From positions 1-64,000 of the forward strand of contig JADFUC010000904.1 in NCBI GenBank assembly GCA_019722365.1: DNA of 64,000 nt, read 5' to 3'. Within the stretch, counting starts at the first letter, position 1, and every line of letters starts with the position of its first letter. The translations under genes were made by a program, and so were the position numbers. The stretch comes from Lithospermum erythrorhizon. Taxonomy: Eukaryota > Streptophyta > Magnoliopsida > Boraginales > Boraginaceae. Of this stretch, positions 10,724 to 22,700 are shown in pieces. The notes under the pieces were generated by a model, which was given only the letters and a program-made list of their open reading frames with translations, made no database searches and had not been told where the DNA came from.

Positions 10724-13700
10724 TCATCCTGTTTTGATGATCCTAAAATGATCTTCGACCCTTCTTGTATTTGGATTCACAAACTGCAAAGAGCAGAAAG
10801 AGAGTTTAACTTCAAACCAAAACCAGACCAATATAAGCCGATTTCAATAAGTGGGGTAGATTAAACTTTGAGAAATTGAAATTGATATGTGCATTACTAC
10901 AATCTTACAGTTCCTTCTGAAAATGTTATGTTCAGACATACCTCGACTCTTAATTGTTCTCTTGCTGCATGGATTCTCACATATCCAAATTCAGCAACAC
11001 GTGCCAGGCTCCAGTCGTCAATCTCCATGAAGGAAAAAGACAAACTCAAGAGTCAAGACTATGTACCAGTAAGTTCCGGTTCCATATCTATAGTACTATG
11101 GTTAAATTGTAACAATTAGATGAATTTGTAAGAAGATAAAAGTGTTGAAGAACTTTAGAGAAAATTAGCTTACAGTGGGAGGGAATCCATCCAAGGAGAA
11201 ACCGGCCATGCCAATGGTTGCATGAACTGGAGCTCTAAAGTTAGTATTATCATATGTGTCAATATCATCTACATCTTTGACTGGCATTGCTTTGCATTTT
11301 TTCTGATAGACGGCACAGGTTCGCTCATAATTATGTACATGTCCGAATAAAGCCAAATCAACCTGATAAATCATGTTTTTGCCTGTTAGTTTTCGGAAGT
11401 ACTTACAAGGTCTATAAATCGAGGAATTGTAATAGAGAGTCTTCTACCTTGTATAACCTTAGCAATGGCTCCACATCTTTTACAAATTTGTCATCAACAC
11501 TTGGGAGGAAAAGACTTTTATGGGATGAATACATCGGCCTATGCCTAAAAATGGGAGAGAAGCTTGAGGTAAAAAATCTCTTTATGACTTAAAGAATTAA
11601 ATATTTTCTTGATTTTCTTATATATATTGATTTTCTCATATCAAATGTGTATTGCTGATGCATACCCTGAAAAAATTAGCCAAGGTGTTCTTGAACGATT
11701 AACTGCAGCCATATCATTTTTCATCCATACAAACTGTAAAAGAAAATGTGCATGTAATTACATTACATATGATTGGATTAGAGAGTCCAAGTGTTACCTG
11801 TTCAGAGTTTATTGTCCAATCGTGCTCCGTTGAAATTACCGTGAAATGAACACTTCCTTGTTCAATTGAGTACCATGGTTTATCCCTTGCTGCTGTTGGC
11901 ATTGGGAAATATGTTTCATAAGGTACTCCACATTCCCCCCCTGAGTCTGGAGTCATGTAAGTCGAGCCTGAGTTTATAAAATCCCTGCAAGTTTCATAGT
12001 AAATGTTGAGGTTGAGGAATCGTGTTGCTTGATTATTGAAGAAGAACTGGGATGTTCAGGTCACTCCAAAGGTTAAACTGATAAGCAAGAAAAATTGCTA
12101 AACTAATTAGGCAACTTCACTATGCGTGGAAGGTCGGGCTTGTAAATTTGTGTAACACCCTTCATCACAACGGATTTTCAGGTTGTGATATAATATATTA
12201 GCTCCATAAACAATTAGTTCTGCCTACATTATTATTTAGTTTCATCTAGGCCCTCCCTTGGAAGACTTCCCTAGTGACCACCTACCATAAATTGCCCTCC
12301 CTTGGAAGACTTCCCTATAATGTTATATGTTTGGGTTGCTTCAACCATCTTCCTATGTGAGCTTGAAGCTTACTGCTGTACTACAAGACTAACATGAAGA
12401 GGGATTTCTCTGGAGTTCATGCTTTGTGAAGTTGTTTACTAGTTTGCAGAAAGTTAGATATAATGGATTAATTAACTACCTCTCATGGTTCCCAATTGCA
12501 GTCATGTATGGAATTTTAGAAGCAATCGGCTCGATAAGATGAAGGAAGTAATCCCACTCAACTAAAAAGCCTGTAGCATAACTGATATCTCCAATGTGGA
12601 AAATGCAGTCTACACTCCCAGAGGACACTTCTTCAGCTATTGCTTTAGTCACTGCTAGAGATCCTGGCTACATAGCATACATTACCAAACCACTTGTAAG
12701 TATCATGGATGATATCCACTAATAGCATTTAATGTCTGCCTGTCCTCGTCATTACCTGGATGTAGTGTTCTGCGGATGAATCACGAGGTGCCTTTCCCAT
12801 GTCCCCATATGCAATAAATTTTACTTCACTTGAATCCCCAGCAGCAGGTGGAGTCCTGAATGTATTATTCTTGCTCCAACCAGTTGAATCGCTGTTCAGT
12901 AAATGAATCACTGATGTGTTACTGAGTTAAAAGGATGTGGTTCATGTGGCTTACTATTTTTATTATTTATAAAGTAACTTTTTCCAAGTAATGAAGATAT
13001 ATAGAGGGGGTTCGTTTTACCTTCCATACGTGTAGGTGAATGTGGTTGATGGCTCTAGTCCTGTCATCACTGCTGAGTGGATGAAGCCAGGGTCATGCCA
13101 ACCGAAATCCCGAGCTGGACTAGGGGTGATGGTACCTATCATTAATGAAAGCAACAAGTTATATAGAGATATATTTGAAGAACAATGGTGGTTTTCACTT
13201 GTGTAGAGATAGTTTGCAATTGCGAAATAATTAAGAAAGAGAGTCGTGTTAGAAGAGTCGGTAACTCAAGATTTGCCATATTATGCGTATTCTACTTTCA
13301 AGACCAAGTTTATCTATCAGGCCTCAGTGTCAAACTGGTTTTAGGTACATGTTTCACTATTCTATAACTTAGAAGCCGGTGGAGCAAGTCTCGCATGGGG
13401 TTGCTGTATATGGTATGCTATGTTGAATTATGTGTTTTCTGTTTTCCCTTTATTTCTCAAATGGGCTGGTTATTTTTGGTGGATCATTACTATCTCGTAT
13501 TTGATAGTTTTGGTAAGTTTTGTATGTTTATACTAGAATGATAATTAGTTTGAAATAAAAAGTGTCTAAAAGCGATAAGCCAAAAAAAAATGAGAATTAT
13601 ACATACCACACATATCCTTTTGTGAAAAGGTAGTGACTTTTGATGGCTGTGATTTGTCATCCGCATATTTAACTTGCTGAGGCTTTTTCTCCCCACTAAC

Positions 13701-16700
13701 CCATGTCAATCTCATCTGCAGTTTTTGTAAAAATCGTTAATATCAGCAAAACATGAAGCTCTTCACAAAAATTAGATTTTTGGAATATAATCCAGGATAT
13801 AGGTTTTGACTAAATATTCCAGAACCTGATCTTTAGAGGTCTTTATTCAGAGGCGATTAAGGATCGTAAGTGGATGATTAAACCCGATTTACCTATTTGT
13901 CTACTTAGTACGAGAAGTTGTGAATAGCGTTTAGCGATTAATAGCGGCGGAGCTTTCAGAAAATCATTATTCGCATTGTTACGGTATTCTTGCGTATTCT
14001 GGTTATTCTGTGGCGAAAGCGTATTGTATTCTGCAATGCTAACGTGGCCATGATATCTGGATATCATTATTCTGCATTATTACAAGCATGAAGCTTGACA
14101 TGACCAAGTTTGGATGAATTCTAACTTTTAGTGCAGTACATAATTATTGCCATCTTAATTCTTATAATAATTGATTTTTTTAAATTAAGATTCTGATAAT
14201 TTCCGACTCACTTAGCTACGCTTGAGATTCGAGCAATTATTATCGTGAATCGAGGGGTCTTGGAAACAATAGGTCGGCAATTCGATTATAATTGAATTAT
14301 GTGTGTGGTGGGGAAAGATCAAATATTGATACACGACATCATATTTTTTATTTTTTGTTTATTTTTTTTTTGTTTTTGTAAATTAGCGATGAAGATTACC
14401 ACTACATAGTATACACAACATCATATTTAATACCTCGGGGCTATTTGATTGTATCGAAAGGCCCAATGAATTGGGATTTCTATTAGCTAGTGACTTTTTG
14501 GACATACCGAAGAATGAGAAAGAAAGACTACTATATGTTGGATTATGATGAAGTGTATGGTTAGAAGTCGTTAGCCAGTAGAAAATATCAAAAAGAATGA
14601 TAGTCCCTCCCTCAATATTAATTTATTATATAATTATAAATTATTTTATATAAAATATAACAATTAAATTTCCATATCAATAATGATAAAAAAAATCATT
14701 CAAATAGATTTAATATTTTTAACCCCTTCTCAATTTCGATTCAAGCTCTGTCACTGTCGATCGGCGATCACATTATAGGAATGATGTGTTTCTTCATGTT
14801 TAAGTTACCAAATGGGAAATAAATTGAATATTTTTAACAGTTGAGTTAGCATCTGCTTGATCGCTGAGGCAGGAATAGAAATTATTATGATCTTAACTAT
14901 ATATAAAAAAAGTGTTACCAAACGGAGATGAAAGTGTGTAATCTGTCACTTGAACTAACACGATAAAGCTGACAAGAAATAAACAGTACAAGAAATAAAA
15001 AACGTCGCAGATGGTAGCACAGTTCGGTCTGTTTTTGCATCTAGTGCAGGCGGTAGTACAGTGAAGGATTTTACTATAATGATGAGATATTATAAATAAA
15101 GACTTATGTGAATGCTCCCAATTTTTTGTCACTACATTACACTACATCATGGTGAATAAGGGTTTCAAAACTCCTCGACTAAGAAACCTCATTGAATCTA
15201 TTACTCTCGAATATTTGACTTTTACATTGCAAATAAAACAATACGAGCTGATTTGTAAATGAGTGTTATGATAGCCGTCTGAACTAAAGAGGTTTACCGA
15301 ATTTACAAATTACATTCGATACACAAAGAATATTTTCTCTCAAATCTTTTTGCCTCTCAAAACAATGCGGAATAAAAAATATGTGTGGTGGTTGGCTAGG
15401 TTTGCAATAAGACATATTTATAGTGTAGGCACATCAATCATATGGAAGATTTTCATAGCAATACTCCATATCACATCATGTAATAATTGCTTGGATATTA
15501 TTCTTTTTCCATAATCAATCAAATCTTAATCTTCATGTTTGAGGAATAATCCAAATCATTACCATATATTATATTACGAAAATATCTCTTCCAAATAGTA
15601 TCAAAATGTTAGAATCTCAAAAATATATACTGAGGTTACGGCGGTAGCTAAATGTTGTACCAATTTGTGTTCGACGCGGTGAACGCCGATAGCGGTTTGC
15701 TTAAAGACAAAAATAGATAGCCAACAAAACAGTAACAAACTCCCCATTTGACTGATATTTTTGTTGGCAAAACACATACTCCCCCTTAATCATATCTCTC
15801 ACTTTTTGCCTCGAAACTTCATTGACGCTGATAAATGATGAATTTTTCAATTCATTATCATCACTAAAGTCCTTAACGGTAGTAGAACCTCCGACCTGAC
15901 CATTGGCTTCACACATGTCAAGTCCATTGTGAACATGTTCATTGGTGAACACAATTTGATTAAGATCTGGGATTGAGAACACATTGGCTTCTACTTCTTG
16001 TTCATCTCTTGAAGATTCTTTAACGTCGCCAGTAACTTTACGACACTTGATACGGGGAATTACCTCGATAATGATTCTTGATTTTCCATTCCTTGTATTG
16101 AGCTACACCAGAATCAGCCTTTTTGACCTTCCATTCCTTATGATGTACAATCTCAGAATTGGAAATATGGAGAATCTGACCATTATTGATGAATACTCTT
16201 TCCATAGAGTTTGAAACAATACGGTCTCATGTGACCTTTCTTTCCATAGTGATGACAAATCCAATACTCTTTCCATAGAGTTTGAAACAATACAGTCTTA
16301 TATGACCTTTTTTTCCATAGTGATGACAAACACAATTCTTCTTCTTTTTGTTCTTGGGTAATACTTTAGTATGAGAATGACCTGATGTTGTACCAATAGT
16401 TGGACCAGATGTTTGACCAGTTGTTGGATCGGATGTTGGCTGCATTTGTATAACAGTTTAGATTCTTGAACTTTTGCAACATGAACAAACTTAGAATTTT
16501 ATCACATTCTCGGCTTATCGTATCGAGCACAGCATGGTCATTTGGAAGTGATCGAGAGAAATAATTTCATCACAGATTGCGACTTCGAATTAGCGGGCAT
16601 ACAAATAGATTTTCTCATGGATTCCAATTCAATAGTTCATTTGTCAACCTCCTCCTTCAATCCATTATTGATGATTAGCATCCTACTATTATCATCAATA

Positions 16701-19700
16701 AGAATTTGTCTCAGTCTCTTGTTTAAGCAAACATCTTGTCCAACTTGTTCAATTCTCAAGCGACAATTTGAAATCCTCCATTGAATTCTTGAAAGCGGCT
16801 TGCTTAAGTAACTTTCTTTATCGTCAACGACTCGTGGTGGTGGACGGTCTAATGAAAATCCTTCCATGATGCACACAGATTATAGGAATATCATTCACTA
16901 ATGTCGAGTGCCCGCTTTGATACCAATTGAATGTATTATGTCACATTGTAAATAGATACTGTGAGCATCTTGTTAAACCAAGCTATTTATTACATTTTGG
17001 GTGACACGATAAAGGCGTGAGGAAATAAAGTACAAGAAATAAAAACACCACAAGATGGTAACCCAGTTCAATAAAACTTGCACCTAGTCTGGGGGTAGTA
17101 GCCCAGTGAAGGATTTTACTATAATGATGAGATATTACAAATAAAGACTTATGTGAATGTTCCCCATTCTTGTCGCCCTATTATACTCTATCCTGGTGAA
17201 TAAGTTCAGGCTCCCCCTGACTTCAAGACACCTCTCCTTCACGTCCATGATACTCTCAGTATTTGAGTTCTCTGATGTAAAATAAAATAATCTGAAATTT
17301 GTTGTAATGAAGTGTTAACAACAGTCGTACAAACTAAGAGAGTTTTATAGATTAGCTCCGTACATTCAGCCTACACAAAGAATATTTTCTCTCAAATCTT
17401 TTTGCCTCCCTAAACAATGTAGATTAAACAATACGTGTGGTGGTTGGCTAGGTCTGGAATGAGACATATTTATAGTGTAGGCACATCTAGTGCTGTTGGT
17501 GGACGGGCGATGGGGAACCGGTCCAGGCTGGCTGATACGAAAATCCATCCGAAAATGGACCGGATCCGGGACCGAAGCGGATCGGACCCGTTATCAGCGG
17601 ATCGGGCTGGTGACCCGAAGCGGATCGGATCCGGTAATTAATATATATAAAAAAATTCATAACCTATTCTTTCCTGCCGGTTCGGCGTAACCTTTGCCCA
17701 GCATTCATTGTTCTCGGTTTCAGCTCAACATACAGCGCCCCTCCCAGAATTTCTCGGTGATTCCGGCCTCTCCCTCAGACGGTCCGACCTCTCGCCGTTC
17801 CTTGATTATCACAGATTCTACCGATAGTAATAGTTAGTTTTCTTATAACTTTAATTTTAAAATTAAAAATATGTTTGATTCTTGCTTTAATTATTAGTTT
17901 AATTCATGTAAATGCGTTTGATTTTACGTGTTGGGTTACAATTGTTATTTGATTTTGTGTTATTAACTTATTATTTCGAATTGTTAATTTCACGTATTTT
18001 GAATTGTTAAATATGTTTTAATTAGTTTATTTTTATTTTTTGTATTTCGAATTATTAAATATGTTTTAATTAGTTTATTTTCATTTTTTATTTTCGGTTT
18101 TTTGATTCATGTAAATATGTTTGTATTTTCAATTATGCTTTGGCATTTACTAATTTTTGTTCATAATATTATAATTTACTAATTTTTGGATAATGTTTCA
18201 TAATATTTTCAATATGTTTGACTCCTGAGTACTAAAGTTATAAATTATAATTAATACTGTATTGAATTATAATTGTATAAGTTTGTAATTGATTTATAAA
18301 ATTTGATAAAGTGATAGTAATATGTCTTTTAAAATTTAACTGTCACTCCAACGTGGATGAATATGATAATCTTTGAGACCGTTGAATCTTTGAAGAGACC
18401 ATTGGGGGAATAGAGGTTGGGGAGTTGAATGATATCAGCAACCCGGTGAAGGCGGTGGGTCAGCCCATTGTCGTCCGGTCCACGGAGCTTATGGTAAGGT
18501 GGCGTAAAAAATCTATTGTCAATACAAAAATGGGGTATAGTCTTACGAGATGGTACAAGAAAATGAAAGTGCAAATGGTGTGCAACTATGTATGTTGTTG
18601 ATGAAATATAGCAGTCGAATGCAAAAAACACTTAGAGAATTGCGTGAGGAGGAAGTTGAACTTAGTTCAAGGTGAGAAAGTTCCTTCACAATCTAAGCTT
18701 AATCTTGGTGATGCAAGTTCTAGTGCTCCTAACTTGGCTACGTGGCAATACAATCATGCTAAAGTTAGAGAACTAGCTGTCCATATGGTTTTAGGTCATG
18801 AGTTTCCTTTTAGTATTATGGAAGGAGTCATCTTTAATAAGTTTCTGAAAGAGATATATCCTTGGTATAAAAAAATAACTAGACACACTTTGAAGAGTGA
18901 TTGTGAGACTTTTTATGATGATGAGAAAGTTAAAATGAAAAAATCTATGTCTTTGGTTAATAGGATTAGTTTGACCACTGATTTGTGGTGGTCTGGGGGA
19001 CAAAGGATTGGATATATAACTGTTATCGCTCATTTTATTAATTTCAAATGATAGCACAACAAAGAGGTTTGTCATTTTACTAATGTTTCCCCACCTCATT
19101 ACGGAGAGGTCATTGCTAGGGAATTACTTAGAGTTATGGATGATTGACATATCGAGGAAAAAATTTGTATCCGTTTGTTGATAATGTTTACACTTGATGA
19201 TAATTGCGTTCTTCTTCAGGTTAATGGTGATTTTAGCAATAGGAAAAATCTACCCTCTTGAGGGTAAGTTGTTTCATGTGAGGTATTGTGCACATATCTT
19301 GAACTTGTTAGTTCAAGATGAATGTGAAATAATCGAAACTGTGTTGGTCAGTTAGAAATGGTGTGCGATATGCATTTAGTGCGAGACTAGGTGCAAAGAA
19401 TTTAAGAAAATAGCTGATGAGCTACAACACATGGGTAGGCTACAAGTTTTGGATACCAAAACTAGATGGAACTCGACATGGTTGATGTTGTCCTGCGCCT
19501 ACTTTATTGGGATGTATGGCTTTAGATATGCGAGAGGAAAATGGAGCTTTTATTAATTATTTGCTGATGATGCTTTGGATGGGGAGATGGTTATGATATC
19601 TCCATCGGTTTAAGGAAGTTTTCTTGATGTGAAAGCTGACAATTATAAGTAGCAACTTTCTTATCCCAGCATTGAATTTGTTCTAGTGAACTCTATAGGG

Positions 19701-22700
19701 TCAAAGTGTTACTTGATAAGCACGGTGAGAATTTCGATTAAGCCCAACACTTACAAATTCTTGCAAGTGAAATGAAGATCAAGTATGATAAGTATTGGAC
19801 GCAGTAATACATTGATGATCTCCATTAGGTCTTGATCAATTATTATTTATAAATTGTATTTTACTTGTTGCCTATATTTTACTTGTTGCCTATTTTACTA
19901 ATTTGTATAATTCCATTTTGTTGCCTCTTATCTTTAGGTATAAGATGATTTTTATTATTTGGGTTTATCAATTCTTGTATCCGCATTAAGGGATGAAGCA
20001 AAACTTATCAAAGGCGAGTTGAGAAAGAACTTATTCTCCACATTTTAAGCTCTATGAATTAAGCTTTCAAAAATGATGATCTTCAGCAAGGCCAATCAGT
20101 CAAGAAGGGCCTAATAAATGTTTTGGGTTGGGAAAGAGGAGTTTTGAGTTGTACCTTGAAAATATTGGAGGGCTTAATAAGAACAAGAGTCGGAACTAAT
20201 TAAGGAATATCTTGATGATGATCCATTGAAAGTTCCCGGGGGGACTAAATTTGATGTATTGACTTGGTGGATGGGTAATAAAGTTAAATATCATGTTCTT
20301 AGTAAAATGGAAAAAGATATTCTATCCATTCCGGCTACTCTTTTTGTTTCTTGAATCGCTTTTAGATGCGGAGGTAAAAGGGTTATTGATCCAAAAAGAT
20401 CCTCCATGAAAACTAAGACCGTCGAGATGCTTCTTTGTGGAGGGGATTGGGTGAAAGAGATGTATGACCTTAAAAAAGGACGCGGAACAAGTATTGTGAG
20501 TATTTACTTATCTATTCTTATTTATGTTTGCTCTATGCTAATTTTCTAATTGATACATTCATTTTATTGTAGCTCCAAGAACAAGAAGACGAGCCTTTCT
20601 GATATGATTTTGGTGATCGAGCTACAGTAGGAACAACAATTTCAACAATTTGACTAATGTATAGATTTCAACATGCATTTTATTTTATTTTGTTCATGTT
20701 TTTTGCTCTATGCTCATTTTTCTAATTGATATATTTTATTGTAGCTCCAAGAACAAGAAGGCAGGCCTATAGAAGAGCTTCAACCACTTGAAGTGCGAAG
20801 AGTCTTGCTCGGCTTGGAAACAGCTATGGTTTATTTTTCACAGAACACTATTGATTTTTTTTAATATTGGAATTTAGACTTTGGATATTTGGAATTTTGG
20901 ATATTATTTTAGTTTGTTTCAGTTTGGATATTATTTCTGTTTGGTTTGGACTTTGGACATTTGAATATTATTTAAGTTTGTTTTTTAATATTAGAATTTG
21001 GAAATTTGGACTATGGAGTGTGGAATGGACGAATGGTGAATTTTTTGATTTATTGTAATTTTCACGTTTCAGTTTTTGAGTTCAAATTTCGGTTTCGGAT
21101 ACGAATTACGGTTTCGGATGAACCGGTAACCGGACAGTTTGGACCCGGTTCAGTTCGGTCGAGAATCTTTGGCGATCTTTTGGTTCGGTTCGGTTCGGAT
21201 GGGTAGAAACGAGAACGATCGGTTTCGGATTGGCGGCCGGTCGAACCGGATGAAAACCAACACCTGGGCACATCAATCATATATGGAAAGATCTTCCATA
21301 AACAATATTTTATAAATAATTCTTCCATATCACGCGTGTAATAATTGTTTGGATACTTTCTTTTTCATAATAAATCAAACGATCTTAAATGTTTGGGGAA
21401 TACTTAATCGTTCCACTTATATTATATGATGAAAATATCTCTTCCAAGTACCAAAATCGGTAGAATCACGAAATATGTGCATCTTGACAATAGTGAGCGT
21501 AGTACCAACTATCTTCGACACTTGGTCAAACACTTTGACATTGCTCACAGTTGCTAAAAAAAATAGATAATATGAAACACTAACCGAGAGATATCAAAGC
21601 ACCCATGAGAAATGACTCGAGTCAATGCCAAGAAAGAAAAGTATAATTGTCCAAATATGACAAAGAAATAATTTCTTTAGGGCAAATTCTCTATATTGTG
21701 TTGTCGATATTATTAAGAATAATAAAATTGATGTAAAGTGGAATGAGGATACACGTTAATATTATCCTAAATATGATCTTTTATGTGTGTTGCTAGTAAA
21801 TTCTGCAATGGCAACACCTATCCATAAGGATGATCAAATTGGTGAAGTGGGTGAGCTTGTGACCGTGAGGTCATGAGTTCAATTCCTCCTACTAAAGCTT
21901 TCTTGGTGGAGCCTGTCACACATTGTTTATCTAATGTGATTTACCCGACTGACGAGATTTACAGGCTATTGCGTCAACTTGAGGTTTGTCCAGTATGCAC
22001 CTAAGGAATAACGACTGCGGATCCCGGTTAAAAAAAGCAATGCCAACACCTAAATTTTAATTCATTTAATTTGTTTACTTACAGCTACGATACAAAGGAG
22101 CACTGGTATACACTCATTTTTGAATGTATAATAGTGATTGAACTCATTGAATAGACCTCAACAAGGTTGATAACATAATTGACTTCATCAATTATTCGAG
22201 CACGCATATGCAAACACTAAATTAAATATTGAACACTATTTTAATACTATCGATTTATCTCTAACAAATTATCAAGTTTTATTTTTTAATGATAAAAAAT
22301 TAACAATGTTTATTGTTTTAATCGCCATAAAGAAATTTGGAGTATGACTTATGATCTTAAGGGTTTTTTTAAGTTGCCTCCTTAAATTGGGTATTTTTGT
22401 CATTTTTACAATAAATTGATGAATATAACCAATCATTTATTCTCTCCCTAAAATCTCTCTTCCTATTAATTGCCCTGATCTCGATCCTCAAAACTACCGT
22501 TTCTCTGTCAGGTACCAAATAGTAACTACTACATCATCATTACAATTCTCATACCCCATTGAGATCCAATTCAAGAAATCTCCAAAATCCCAACTACCAT
22601 AAACACCTTCAAGCCAAAAAGTTGAGAAAGAAGGTTAGTAATTTTAATCTTGGGCAAAAGCCCTCAATCATCATACATGTTTGCAGTTAGGTTATAGTTC

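Larger units (their letters stand above)
14876..21584 (-). mobile_element. SIRE-lineage Copia element, internally deleted, split by hAT
   Basis: Two similar long terminal repeats of about 862 and 870 bp (the latter after removing the inserted hAT) flank only about 1.19 kb of interior. Minus-strand order is 5' LTR (21584 to 16928, interrupted), tRNA-iMet primer site, gag start, a coiled-coil gag segment, a zinc knuckle, polypurine tract and 3' LTR (15737 to 14876). Protease, integrase, reverse transcriptase and RNase H are absent, so it is non-autonomous. The gag parts match the SIRE/Maximus type of Ty1/copia. The outer ends are approximate and I could not confirm a 5-bp target duplication. 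Confidence 0.8.
16928..21584 (-). repeat. 5' LTR of the SIRE-lineage element, split by hAT
   Basis: LTR parts lie at 16928-17487 and 21275-21584 around the hAT element. The right end is placed at tatgaaacactaac by alignment with the 3' LTR end. Confidence 0.75.

Noticed and set aside
13843..14067. Minus-strand frame upstream of PAP-A exon 4 as the missing PAP N terminus
   Set aside because: No PAP similarity. The true upstream exons are at 25.2-28.3 kb and join in phase.
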